A stretch of 50,881 nucleotides of DNA from Rhodanobacter sp. (GTDB lineage: Bacteria; Pseudomonadota; Gammaproteobacteria; Xanthomonadales; Rhodanobacteraceae), in the NCBI GenBank assembly GCA_022730075.1, contig DZBX01000005.1:1-50881 (forward strand). Direction: 5' to 3'. Every line of letters begins with the position of its first letter. Positions within the stretch are counted from its first letter, which is position 1. The translations under genes were made by a program, and so were the position numbers. The notes beneath the pieces are model-generated. The model did not search any database and was not told the DNA's origin. It worked only from the letters and a program-made list of their open reading frames with translations. Shown one piece after another: positions 7,188-15,761 of the stretch.

Positions 7188-9299
7188 TCAGGCCTGTGCG
7201 TAGCGCCGCGCGCTGCCAAACCAGCGCTGCAAAATCAGCTCTGCGCGCCCGGGATCGCTTTGCAGGAGCCGATCGGCCAGCTCGCGCACCATCGGCAACA
7301 GATCCGCGTCGCGCACCAGGTCGGCCACGCGCAGCGCCAGCAGCCCGGTCTGACGCGTGCCCAGCATTTCGCCGGCACCGCGCAGTTTCAGGTCCATTTC
7401 AGCGATGCGAAAACCATCGTTGCTCTCACGCAGCAGGCTCAGGCGCGCACGTGCGCTGGCCGATAGCGGTGGCTGATACAGCAGCACACAATGGGACGCG
7501 GTGCTGCCGCGCCCGACGCGGCCGCGCAACTGGTGCAGTTGCGCCAGACCCAGGCGCTCGGCGTTTTCGATCACCATCAAACTGGCGTTGGACACATCAA
7601 CGCCCACCTCGATCACCGTGGTCGCCACCAACAATGCCAGCTCACCGCGCTTGAATGCATCCATGACCGCCTGCTTGGCAGCAGGTTTCATGCGCCCGTG
7701 CACCAACCCGATGCTCAGCATCGGCAATGCCGCGCTGAGCTCGATGTGCGCGACCGCGGCGGCCTGCGCGGCGAGCACGTCCGACTCCTCCACCAGAGTG
7801 CATACCCAATAGGCCTGCCGGCCATTGGCGCAGGCGTGATGGATACGCTCGATCACCTCGGCGCGGCGACTGGCGGCGACAAGGGTGGTTTGCACCGGGA
7901 TACGCCCCGGCGGCAATTCATCGAGCACCGAAATGTCCAGGTCCGCATAGGCCGTCATCGCCAAGGTGCGTGGAATCGGTGTCGCGGTGAGCACCAGCTG
8001 ATGCGGCACTTCATCCGCCGTGCCGCCCTTTTCGACCAGACTCAGGCGCTGATGCACGCCAAAGCGGTGCTGTTCGTCGACAATCGCAAGGCCCAGATTG
8101 CGAAATTGCACGCCCTCCTGCATCAGCGCGTGTGTGCCCACGCACACGGCCGCGCCCTCGCTCAGGCGCTTCAGTGCCGCGTTGCGCGCGCGGCCTTTTA
8201 CCTTGCCAGCCAACCACAGCACCTCGATGCCCAGGGGCTGCAACCACGTCACGAAGCTGCGGTAATGCTGCTCGGCCAGCAATTCGGTGGGCGCAGCCAA
8301 GGCCACCTGGCGGCCGCTGGCCACTACCGCCAGCGCCGCCAGCGCCGCGATGATGGTTTTCCCCGAGCCCACGTCGCCCTGCACCAGGCGCAGCATCGGC
8401 TGCGGCGTGGCCAGATCGGCGAGGATTTCATCAAGCACGCGTTGCTGCGCGCTGGTCAGCGCATAAGGCAGATTCACACGCAGCCGGTGCATGAGCGCAC
8501 GACCCGCGGCGCATACCGGCGCAGCATGGCTACGCGCGCGCTGGCGCAATTGCCGCAAGACCAGATGCTGGGCCAGCAGTTCCTCGAATGCGAGTCGTCG
8601 TTGCGCCGGATGCGTGCCTGCCAGCAGGGCTGCCAGATCATCATCCGGCGCTGGCTGATGCACGGTCAGCAACGCACTGCGCAGATCAGGCAGGGCCAGT
8701 GCGGCGCTGTCAGCGGATGGCAGGATTTCCAATTGCGCGGTGTCTGGCAACTGCGCAAGCGCGCGCGTCACCAGGCTCGCCATGCGCGCATGGGTGACGC
8801 CCTCGGTCAAGGGATACACCGCGCTGAGGTGCGTGGCCAGTTGCGCGGGTTGCGCATCGAGCACGCGATAGCGCGGATGCACGATCTCCAGACCCTGATG
8901 GCCTTCGCGCACCTCGCCATAGGCGCGCAGGCGCAAGCCGGGCACGAATTGCTGCGCCTGCGCGCGACGGAAATGGATGAAGCGCAGCAGCAGCACGGCG
9001 CCACTGCCATCCTCGATCGCCACCCGCAGCAACGGACGAAAACGGAAACCGGTCTCGACCTGGGTGACCACACCCTCGACCTGGGCGCGCTGCCCGGATT
9101 GCAGCGCGGCGACCGGCGTGATGCGGGTCAGGTCCTCGTAACGCAAAGGCAGTGTGAACCACAGATCCTGCAGGCACGCCAGACCACGCCGTGCCAACGT
9201 CGCCGCCAGCGCCGGGCCGACGCCAGCCAGACTGGAAAGCGGACGCGCACCCGCCGGCAACGCGCCGTGATCGTGCTCAACCAAGGACGAGGATGGCAT
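7188..9299 (-). CDS. recG: ATP-dependent DNA helicase RecG
   Basis: Branch-migration helicase that remodels stalled forks and Holliday junctions. It has 703 residues (E. coli about 693). The N-terminal wedge/OB domain contains the PLRYEDLT element. Walker A is GDVGSGKT (308-315) and the DExH box is DEQH (408-411). Downstream come TATPIPRT and the superfamily 2 motifs V/VI (QLRGRVGRG). The start ATG has GAGG about 7 nt upstream and overlaps the 3' end of ridA by 23 nt, indicating coupled translation in the rpoZ operon. Confidence 0.97.
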   Translation of the reverse strand: MPSSSLVEHDHGALPAGARPLSSLAGVGPALAATLARRGLACLQDLWFTLPLRYEDLTRITPVAALQSGQRAQVEGVVTQVETGFRFRPLLRVAIEDGSGAVLLLRFIHFRRAQAQQFVPGLRLRAYGEVREGHQGLEIVHPRYRVLDAQPAQLATHLSAVYPLTEGVTHARMASLVTRALAQLPDTAQLEILPSADSAALALPDLRSALLTVHQPAPDDDLAALLAGTHPAQRRLAFEELLAQHLVLRQLRQRARSHAAPVCAAGRALMHRLRVNLPYALTSAQQRVLDEILADLATPQPMLRLVQGDVGSGKTIIAALAALAVVASGRQVALAAPTELLAEQHYRSFVTWLQPLGIEVLWLAGKVKGRARNAALKRLSEGAAVCVGTHALMQEGVQFRNLGLAIVDEQHRFGVHQRLSLVEKGGTADEVPHQLVLTATPIPRTLAMTAYADLDISVLDELPPGRIPVQTTLVAASRRAEVIERIHHACANGRQAYWVCTLVEESDVLAAQAAAVAHIELSAALPMLSIGLVHGRMKPAAKQAVMDAFKRGELALLVATTVIEVGVDVSNASLMVIENAERLGLAQLHQLRGRVGRGSTASHCVLLYQPPLSASARARLSLLRESNDGFRIAEMDLKLRGAGEMLGTRQTGLLALRVADLVRDADLLPMVRELADRLLQSDPGRAELILQRWFGSARRYAQA

Positions 9300-9660
9300 C
9301 AGCCTCGACCCGCGCGCCGCGCGGCAGCGCCGCCACCGCGACGGTGGCGCGCGCCGGGTACGGCGGCTGCAGCATCGCTTCCATCACTTGATTGACCGCG
9401 GCGAAATCGTTGAGGTCGGTGAGGAAGATGCCGATGCGCACCGCTTGCTGCAGGCTGCCGCCGGCTGCATCCGCCACCGCGGCGAGATTGGCAAACACTT
9501 GCCGCGCCTGCGCGCTGATATCACCCTCGACCATCTGCCCGCTGCGTGGATCCAGCGGAATCTGCCCGGAGAGATACACGGTATCGGCGACACGCACCGC
9601 TTGCGAATAGGGTCCGATGGCGGCGGGGGCGTCGGCACTGGTGATGATGCTGCGTTTCAT
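9277..9660 (-). CDS. ridA: 2-iminobutanoate/2-iminopropanoate deaminase RidA
   Basis: 127-residue trimeric enzyme of the RidA/YER057c/UK114 family. It hydrolyses reactive enamine/imine intermediates from PLP enzymes such as threonine dehydratase. Family hallmarks: IGPYSQAV near the N-terminus, YLSGQIPLDP, and PARATVAVAALPRGARVEADAI, which carries the imine-binding Arg. The start at 9660 (MKRSIITS) matches family length; a longer frame to 9738 adds an unrelated Arg-rich stretch and was not used. It sits between spoT and recG, an arrangement common in gammaproteobacteria. Confidence 0.95.
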   Translation of the reverse strand: MKRSIITSADAPAAIGPYSQAVRVADTVYLSGQIPLDPRSGQMVEGDISAQARQVFANLAAVADAAGGSLQQAVRIGIFLTDLNDFAAVNQVMEAMLQPPYPARATVAVAALPRGARVEADAILVLG

Positions 9661-9752
9661 GGCGTTGCTCGCGGATGGAGGGACTTGTCCAGGCAATCCT
9701 CGCACGCGCTGCTGGACGCAGCGCCACCTCGTCATCACGCCATGCAGGACAC

Positions 9753-11909
9753 TCAGACGGGATATCGGTACACGCCGCTGACCGCACTGGCGCGACGCAC
9801 GCGGCGCATGACATCGGCCAGGTGCTTGCGATCGCGCACTTCCAGTGCGAACAACAAGGTCGCGGTCGCCAGGTCACGTTCGGAATATTCCACGTTCTCG
9901 ATGTTGGTGCCGGTCTCGGCGATGGCCGCCGCCACTGTGGCCAGCACGCCGGGACGGTTCTGCACTTCGATGCGCAACTCGACACGGTAATCGCCCTGCA
10001 CCTTGCGAGCCCACTCGATCTCCAGACACCGCTCGGGCTGTTTGCGCAGTTCCGTGGCGTTGGGGCATTCGACGCGATGCACCACGATGCCCTTGCCCGC
10101 CGAGAGATGCCCGAAGATGGCATCGCCGGGTACCGGATGGCAGCAATTGCCGAAGCTCAACACGCCGCGTTCGGCGCCACTAATGGCCAGACGCTCGTGC
10201 GGTGCCGCCAGCGTCCGCGCGTGTCCGCCAGCAATCAGCTTGAAGCGCTCGGCTACCGCGCCGGCCATGCGATTGCCCAGCGCGATGTCGGAGAGCAATT
10301 CTTCCAGCCGCTTGTAGCGCATCTCGGCCAGCGTCGCCTCCAGCGCCGCGGCGGGAATGGTGTCGAGACTGACCGAGCGTGCCACCAGTTCGCGGTCCAG
10401 CATGCGGTGTCCAAACTCGACCGCATCCTCGTGTTGCAGATGCTTGAGGTAATTGCGGATCGCGGTGCGCGCGCGCGCGCTGACCACGAATTCCAGCCAT
10501 TGCGGCTTGGGCTGCGCCGATGGTGCGGTGACGATCTCCACCGTCTGCCCCGAAGCGAGACGCGTGCGCAGCGGCGCGAAATGGCCGTCCACGCGCGCGG
10601 TCACCGCATGGTCGCCGACATCGGTATGCACCGCGTAAGCGAAATCCAGCGCGGTGGCATTGCGCGGCAGCGACAAAATGGCGCCGCGCGGCGTGAACAG
10701 GTACACCTCGTCGGGAAACAGGTCGACCTTGACGTTTTCCAGCAGCTCCAGCGACGAGGTCGTGCCGGCCTCGCGATCGGCCAACCCCGCGATCCACTCG
10801 TGCGCGCGCGCCTGCGCGCCGCTGGGCGCCGCGCCGGTCTTGTAAGCCCAGTGCGCGGCCACGCCGCGCACGGCGACCGCGTCCATGTCCTCGGTGCGAA
10901 TCTGGATCTCGATCGGTGCATTGAACGGCCCGAACAGCACCGTGTGCAGCGACTGGTAACCATTGGCCTTGGGGATGGCGATGAAATCGCGGAAGCGCCC
11001 GTCCACCGGTTTGTACAAGCCATGCGCGGTGCCCAGTGCCTGATAGCAGTGCGCGACGCTGGCGGTGATCACGCGAAAGCCGTACACATCCATGATCTCG
11101 GCCAGCGTCTTGTGCTCGGCGCGCATCTTGGAATAGATGCTCCACGGCGTCTTGATGCGGCTGACCACGCGCGCGTCGATGCCCTCTGCGGCGAGACGCC
11201 GCGACAACGCGTTCTCGATACGCCCCATCGCCTCGAGCCGGTTGCCGTGGCTGGCGCGGATGCGCTCGGCGATGACGCGATAACGATCCGGATACAGCGC
11301 GCGGAAACACAGATCCTGCAATTCGGACTTGATCAGGCTCATGCCCAGGCGTTGCGCGATGGGCGCATAGATTTCCAGCGTCTCGCGCGCGATGCGGCGG
11401 CGCGAATCGACGTCCTTGGCCAGCAGTGTGCGCATGTTGTGCAGGCGATCGGCGAGCTTGATCAGGATCACGCGCAAATCGCGCGCCATCGCCATCAGCA
11501 TCTTGCGGAAACTCTCCGCTTGCGCTTCCTGCTGGTTGGCGAAGTGCACCTTGTCGAGCTTGGTGACACCCTCGACCAGCTCGGTGACGGACGCGCCGAA
11601 TTCATCGACCATGGACGCGCGCGTGTACGCCGTGTCTTCCAGCGCATCGTGCAGGATCGCCGCGATCATGGTTTCGGCGTCCAGACGCAAGTCCGCCAAT
11701 ATCACGGCCACGGCCACCGGATGGGTGATATAGGGCTCGCCGCTGGCGCGGGTCTGGCCGACATGCGCCGCGGCGCCACAGCGAAAAGCCGCGATGACGC
11801 GCTCGATTTGCTCGGGCGGAAGGTAGTCGCTGAGCCGGCGCGCCAGCGCCAGCACGTACTCGGGCAGTTCGCCGCTCAGGGTGTCTTTGACGGGCGCGAC
11901 CACGGACAT
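9753..11909 (-). CDS. spoT: Bifunctional (p)ppGpp synthetase/hydrolase SpoT
   Basis: Makes and degrades the stringent-response alarmone. It has 718 residues with full long-RSH architecture. The N-terminal HD hydrolase has His63 and the His87-Asp88 pair followed by Glu91-Asp92 (HDALED), so the hydrolase should be active. A synthetase domain (RIKTPWSIYSKM; IPKANGYQSLHT) follows. A TGS domain (VYLFTPRGAILSLP) and a C-terminal ACT domain complete it. An intact hydrolase centre distinguishes it from RelA. It is the second gene of the rpoZ operon, 51 nt after rpoZ, as in E. coli. Confidence 0.96.
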   Translation of the reverse strand: MSVVAPVKDTLSGELPEYVLALARRLSDYLPPEQIERVIAAFRCGAAAHVGQTRASGEPYITHPVAVAVILADLRLDAETMIAAILHDALEDTAYTRASMVDEFGASVTELVEGVTKLDKVHFANQQEAQAESFRKMLMAMARDLRVILIKLADRLHNMRTLLAKDVDSRRRIARETLEIYAPIAQRLGMSLIKSELQDLCFRALYPDRYRVIAERIRASHGNRLEAMGRIENALSRRLAAEGIDARVVSRIKTPWSIYSKMRAEHKTLAEIMDVYGFRVITASVAHCYQALGTAHGLYKPVDGRFRDFIAIPKANGYQSLHTVLFGPFNAPIEIQIRTEDMDAVAVRGVAAHWAYKTGAAPSGAQARAHEWIAGLADREAGTTSSLELLENVKVDLFPDEVYLFTPRGAILSLPRNATALDFAYAVHTDVGDHAVTARVDGHFAPLRTRLASGQTVEIVTAPSAQPKPQWLEFVVSARARTAIRNYLKHLQHEDAVEFGHRMLDRELVARSVSLDTIPAAALEATLAEMRYKRLEELLSDIALGNRMAGAVAERFKLIAGGHARTLAAPHERLAISGAERGVLSFGNCCHPVPGDAIFGHLSAGKGIVVHRVECPNATELRKQPERCLEIEWARKVQGDYRVELRIEVQNRPGVLATVAAAIAETGTNIENVEYSERDLATATLLFALEVRDRKHLADVMRRVRRASAVSGVYRYPV

Positions 11910-11960
11910 GGTGCGCGCCGCTTCACGCGGCTCTCCGGCATGGACAGCCGTCGGGAGACA

Positions 11961-12257
11961 TCAATCGTCCCCGCTCTTGCCCAGTTCGTCATCGGCGGCC
12001 ACTTCCGCTGCGGCCCACTCCAGCGCCTCGCGCTCGGCACGTTCGCGCTCGATGCGCTCGATCTCGTCGATCGTGGGCTGGTCGATGCGGCGCTCGGCGA
12101 TCTCGCGCAATGCGATCACAGTGGGCTTGTCATGCTGCGGATCGACGCGCGCCTCGATACCCTTGGCGATCTGGCGGGCGCGTTTGGTGGCCATCAGCAC
12201 CAACTCGAAGCGGTTGTCGACCACCTCAAGGCAATCCTCGACTGTAATGCGAGCCAT
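11961..12257 (-). CDS. rpoZ: RNA polymerase omega subunit
   Basis: 98-residue omega subunit that aids beta' folding and, in proteobacteria, forms part of the ppGpp site 1. It begins [20 protein letters not shown] and contains [15 protein letters not shown], both diagnostic. The acidic C-terminal tail is longer than in E. coli. RBS AGGAAAGG precedes the ATG. It is first in an operon with spoT. Unlike in E. coli, gmk is not immediately upstream; the mla locus lies between them. Confidence 0.96.
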   Translation of the reverse strand: MARITVEDCLEVVDNRFELVLMATKRARQIAKGIEARVDPQHDKPTVIALREIAERRIDQPTIDEIERIERERAEREALEWAAAEVAADDELGKSGDD

Positions 12258-12294
12258 GAAAGACCTTTCCTATCAAATATTTGAACGGACTGTA

Positions 12295-12324
12295 AGTGTA
12301 GCCTGCCATCACGGCGGCGGGCAA
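12295..12324 (-). promoter_or_regulatory. Promoter of the rpoZ-spoT-ridA-recG operon
   Basis: Minus strand: TTGCCC (12324-12319), 18-nt spacer, TACACT (12300-12295). It lies about 40 nt upstream of the rpoZ ATG. The same -35 and spacer are seen at rpmE2. A TACAAT at 12353-12358 on the plus strand is a possible -10 for the divergent mlaA. Confidence 0.55.
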
Positions 12325-12397
12325 TCACGCATGCTGCACGTCGCGCTTACGTTACAATCCTGAACTCTGCCGTTCACCAATCGCTCCGCACCCAATC

Positions 12398-13414
12398 ATG
12401 CCTGCGTTCCCCCGCACCCTGCGCCTGCTCGCTACCGTTACTTTGCTCGTCGCCGTTGCCGGCTGCGCGATCCAGCCCGCGCGCGATGAAGACCCCTGGC
12501 AAGGCATGAATCGCAAGGTCTTCAATTTCAATCAGAAGTTCGACAATGCGATCGCCAAGCCGGTGGCTCGCGGCTATGTCAAGGTCACCTCGGCCGAAGT
12601 GCGCCTGATGGTCAGCAATTTCTTCGACAACCTGCAGATGCCGATCAGCATCGTCAACGATGTGCTGCAGGTGCGCCCGATCGGCGCCGCGCGGAACACG
12701 GGGCGCTTCCTGGTCAACAGCACGGTCGGCCTGGCTGGATTGTTCGATCCGGCCGGCAAACTGGGCCTGCACGCGGACCTTACCGATTTCGGCGTGACCC
12801 TGGCGCGTTGGGGCGTGCCACAGGGTCCCTATCTGGTGATACCGTTTCTGGGTCCGAGCAGCGTACGCGGTTTCCCCGCATACCTGGCCGACACGTATTT
12901 CCTGAATCCGCTGAGTTACTGGACGCGCGACCACAACTACCGCTACTACGCCGAGTACCTGCCGTACACGCTGTATCTGGTGCAACTGCGTGCCAGCCTG
13001 CTCAATACCGATCAGTTCCTGAGCTCGGCCTACGATCCGTACGTGATGCTGCGCGATGCCTACTTGCAGCGCCGCAATTACCTGATCTATCACGGCAACC
13101 CGCCGACCAGCTTGCTGGAGAACCTCAATGAAGGTGGCTCTGACAGCAGCAACGGCGGCGGTGAATCGGAGATGGAGGCCCTGCTGGCGCGGCAGCGCGC
13201 CTATGACCAAGCCCACGCGGCACAGCCTGCGCACAGCGCGTCGGCACCTGCTGCTTCCCCGGTTCGACCCGCGGCCCCCGCTTTGATCGCGCCAGTGCCT
13301 GCGGGCTCGGTGGCGCCGGCGCACGCCGCGAGCGTGGCGCCCGCCGCCAGCAGCGCGCGTGCGCAGGGGTCCTTGATACTCACGCCGGCGCCGGCGACCA
13401 GCGCGGGCGGCTGA
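12398..13414 (+). CDS. mlaA: Outer-membrane lipoprotein MlaA (VacJ)
   Basis: Removes mislocalised phospholipids from the outer leaflet of the outer membrane and hands them to MlaC. It is 338 residues. The signal peptide ends in a lipobox VAGC (Cys23). The MlaA domain has DPWQGMNRKVFNFNQKFD, RNTGRFLVNSTVGLAGLFD and GPYLVIPFLGPSS, all characteristic. After about residue 250 comes a long Ala/Pro/Ser-rich tail of about 85 residues, absent from E. coli MlaA and probably unstructured. The gene is convergent with mlaFEDCB, 23 nt apart, so it is a separate transcript facing its partners. Confidence 0.94.
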   Translation: MPAFPRTLRLLATVTLLVAVAGCAIQPARDEDPWQGMNRKVFNFNQKFDNAIAKPVARGYVKVTSAEVRLMVSNFFDNLQMPISIVNDVLQVRPIGAARNTGRFLVNSTVGLAGLFDPAGKLGLHADLTDFGVTLARWGVPQGPYLVIPFLGPSSVRGFPAYLADTYFLNPLSYWTRDHNYRYYAEYLPYTLYLVQLRASLLNTDQFLSSAYDPYVMLRDAYLQRRNYLIYHGNPPTSLLENLNEGGSDSSNGGGESEMEALLARQRAYDQAHAAQPAHSASAPAASPVRPAAPALIAPVPAGSVAPAHAASVAPAASSARAQGSLILTPAPATSAGG

Positions 13415-13441
13415 GAGGCTGAAAAATTCACAGCTCCTCAG
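13411..13441. terminator. Hairpin at the mlaA/mlaB convergent junction
   Basis: CTGAGAGGCTG (13411-13421) and CAGCTCCTCAG (13431-13441) pair at 9 of 11 positions around an A/T-rich 9-nt loop. It overlaps both stop codons. It may act as a weak bidirectional terminator; no U-tract is evident. Confidence 0.35.
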
Positions 13442-13752
13442 GCCGCTGCGGGTAACGCTTCACGCAGCAGGCCAGCAACACCGCTGACCTGGGCCAGGGC
13501 ACGCAGACTTTCCGGTACCGCGGAGTAGGCCAGCGCGCGCCCGGCACACTCGCTGCGTGCACGCCATGCCAACAGGCAGGCCAGCGTGGCGCTGTCGGCC
13601 TGACCGAGAGCGCCGAGATCGATGCGTGTGATGCCGGCGCCCAGACGCGCGTTGATCGCTGGATATGCCGCAGCGGCATTGGCGAAATCGAGCCGCCCGG
13701 AAAGCCGCAAGGCATCGCCATCGACGCTGACTTCGAGTCCGGCGACGCTCAT
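13438..13752 (-). CDS. mlaB: STAS-domain protein MlaB
   Basis: 104-residue cytoplasmic STAS protein that binds and stabilises the MlaF ATPase in the MlaFEDB complex. It shows the STAS fold pattern: LRLSGRLDFANAAAAYPAI, then ITRIDLGALGQADSATLACLLAW, with the conserved Asp-Ser loop, and weakly conserved ends. The start at 13752 overlaps the mlaC stop as ATGA, indicating coupling. An upstream in-frame extension to 13917 lies inside mlaC and was rejected. It is last in mlaFEDCB. Confidence 0.85.
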   Translation of the reverse strand: MSVAGLEVSVDGDALRLSGRLDFANAAAAYPAINARLGAGITRIDLGALGQADSATLACLLAWRARSECAGRALAYSAVPESLRALAQVSGVAGLLREALPAAA

Positions 13753-14459
13753 CCCTGCGCGCCTTGCTTCTTCATGCTGTCGATGGCCTTGCCGCCCTGG
13801 CTCTGCAGGCGCGTGATCAGCGCATCGAGGCTGCTGTGACGGATTTCCTCGCCGACCTGGCCACGATAGCTGGCGATGTAGGAAATGCCCTCGATGACCA
13901 CATCGAACGCTTTCCACTGGCCATCAGCGGCGCGGCGGAAGACATAATTGACCGCGATCTTCCTGCCGTCGTCGAGGGTGACCTCGGAGCGCACCAGCGC
14001 GCGGTGGCCGTCGTCGCTGGTGCCGCGCGAGGGCAGGATGGTGACGCGACCCTCGCGATAGTCGATCAGGCCATCGGCATAGCGGTCGATCAGCGCATCG
14101 TAAAACGCCTTCTGGAAGCGATTGATCTGCTCCGGCGTGGCGGTGCGTGCATAACGCCCCAGCACCAGGATCGCGGCGTAGCTGGTATCGAAATGCGGCA
14201 ACAGCACCGAATTGATCAGGGCGACCAATTTGGACTTGTCTTTCTTGTACTCCGCCCGGTGACCCTTGAGCGCAGCGCCCATTTTGTTGGCGATCTGCTG
14301 CACGATCTGCTGCGGCGTCTGCACGGCGGCCGGCGTGGCGGCTGCGGGAGCTGGCGCGCCCTGCGCCTGCGCGCCGATGGGCAGTGCGGCGGTACCAAGG
14401 GCCAGTGCCACGGCGATCGCCAAGGCAGTGAACTTACGGGCGGGGCGAATTGCGTTCAT
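13749..14459 (-). CDS. mlaC: Periplasmic phospholipid-binding protein MlaC
   Basis: Soluble shuttle carrying phospholipid between MlaA at the outer membrane and MlaD at the inner membrane. It is 236 residues with a Sec signal peptide (hydrophobic core FTALAIAVALALG, likely cleavage after AQA). The MlaC/Ttg2D domain contains the family's LINSVLLPHFD, QINRFQKAFYDALIDRYADGL and the C-terminal SYIASYRGQVGEEIR. The start MNAIRPARK at 14459 fits the signal peptide; a longer frame to 14492 overlaps the mlaD stop and was not used. Confidence 0.93.
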   Translation of the reverse strand: MNAIRPARKFTALAIAVALALGTAALPIGAQAQGAPAPAAATPAAVQTPQQIVQQIANKMGAALKGHRAEYKKDKSKLVALINSVLLPHFDTSYAAILVLGRYARTATPEQINRFQKAFYDALIDRYADGLIDYREGRVTILPSRGTSDDGHRALVRSEVTLDDGRKIAVNYVFRRAADGQWKAFDVVIEGISYIASYRGQVGEEIRHSSLDALITRLQSQGGKAIDSMKKQGAQG

Positions 14460-14488
14460 GGGTGTGTTTCCGTGCGCGGAGTGGGACA

Positions 14489-14971
14489 TCACTTGCTGCT
14501 GCCGGAGGCGGACTTGCTGCCGCCGCTGGTGAGGAACTTGCCGATCAGATCCTCGAGCTGCAGCGCCGATTGGGTGTTGGCAATGACACTGCCGTTCTTG
14601 AGATTGTCCGGCGAGCCACCCGGCGAAAGCGAGATGAACTGATCCCCCAGCAAGCCGCTGGTCATGATCTTGGCGTAGGAGTCGGCGGGGATCTGGTTGT
14701 AGCGATCGGCGATCGCCAGCGTCACCTTGGCATCGAGGCTTTTCTGGTCCAGCGTGATCGACTTGACCGTGCCGATGCGCACGCCGGCCATCTTGACCGG
14801 CGCCCGGTCCTTGAGCCCGCCGACGCTGGTGAACTCGGCGGTGACGTCGTAGCTGGGGCCGCTGTCGAAATTGACCAGGGACGTGGTTTGCGTGGCCAGA
14901 TAGGCCAGCGCGGCAAAGCCGAGGAGGATGAACAAACCGGTGCCGGCTGCGTAGGAACGACGGGGATTCAT
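14489..14971 (-). CDS. mlaD: MCE-domain lipid transport protein MlaD
   Basis: Inner-membrane-anchored hexameric MCE ring protein of the MlaFEDB complex. It is 160 residues: one N-terminal membrane helix (about 11-28) and one MCE domain (DVTAEFTSVGGLKDRAPV, KMAGVRIGTVKSITLD, TSGLLGDQFISLSPG). The end is short and Ser/Lys/Gly-rich. It sits between mlaE (16-nt gap) and mlaC (29-nt gap). Length and domain layout are standard. Confidence 0.95.
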   Translation of the reverse strand: MNPRRSYAAGTGLFILLGFAALAYLATQTTSLVNFDSGPSYDVTAEFTSVGGLKDRAPVKMAGVRIGTVKSITLDQKSLDAKVTLAIADRYNQIPADSYAKIMTSGLLGDQFISLSPGGSPDNLKNGSVIANTQSALQLEDLIGKFLTSGGSKSASGSSK

Positions 14972-14987
14972 GGCGAGGTCTCGGTGA

Positions 14988-15761
14988 TCACATCAGAAAG
15001 GCGGTCATGACGAAGTCCAGCGCCAGGATGGCGATGGAGCTGGTGACCACGGTGCGCGTGGTGGCATTGGCCACGCCTTCACTGGTCGGCGGCGCGGTGT
15101 AACCCTGGTACACGGCGATCAGGCTGATCAGCGCACCAAACGCCAGCGCCTTCCATTCGCCATTGATCACATCGGTCCACACGCTCACATTGGAGGTCAT
15201 GTTGGACCAGAACGTGCCGTTGTCGATGCCCAGCCAGGTCACGCCGATCAGGTGCCCGCCGAAGATGCCCATCAGATTGAAAACCGCCACCAGCAAGGGC
15301 ATGGCGATCACCCCGGCAAGAAAGCGCGGCGAGGCGACAAAGGCCAGCGGATCGACCGCCATCATCTCCATCGCCGAAAGCTGGTCGGTGGCGCGCATCA
15401 GCCCCACCTCGGCGGTGATCGCGGTGCCGGCGCGGCCAGCGAACAGCAGCGCGGTCACCACCGGGCCCAACTCGCGGTAGAGCGACAAGGCGATCACCGT
15501 GCCCAGCGCCGAGGTGCCGCCGAAGATCGACAGCGTGTAGTACAGCTGCAACGACAGCACCATGCCCACGAACAGGCCGCTGATCATGATGATGATCAGG
15601 CTCTTGGCACCGACGAACCAGAGCTGTCGCAGCAGTTCGCGCGGATAAGTCAGCCCGCGCGGCAATGCCGCCAGCAGACCCAGCAGGAACCAGCCGGTGC
15701 GGCCGATGTCGGCCAGGCCATCCACCAGGGGATCGAACAAACGTGCGGCAAATTGCTTCAC
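14988..15761 (-). CDS. mlaE: Phospholipid ABC transporter permease MlaE
   Basis: Integral membrane permease of the Mla system. It is 257 residues from GTG 15761, which overlaps the mlaF stop (GTGA). MlaE/YrbE features include RELGPVVTALLFAGRAGTAITAEVG and the following EMMAVDP, plus several hydrophobic helices ending SSIAILALDFVMTAFLM. The frame stays open upstream to 15863, but that part overlaps mlaF and is unlike the family, so the coupled GTG is preferred. Confidence 0.94.
   Translation of the reverse strand: MKQFAARLFDPLVDGLADIGRTGWFLLGLLAALPRGLTYPRELLRQLWFVGAKSLIIIMISGLFVGMVLSLQLYYTLSIFGGTSALGTVIALSLYRELGPVVTALLFAGRAGTAITAEVGLMRATDQLSAMEMMAVDPLAFVASPRFLAGVIAMPLLVAVFNLMGIFGGHLIGVTWLGIDNGTFWSNMTSNVSVWTDVINGEWKALAFGALISLIAVYQGYTAPPTSEGVANATTRTVVTSSIAILALDFVMTAFLM

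Noticed and set aside
9675-12284. 869-codon plus-strand open frame opposite spoT
   Set aside because: Exact antisense of a clear spoT and its neighbours. The translation is Arg/His/Gln/Ala-rich with no domain; a GC-rich shadow frame.
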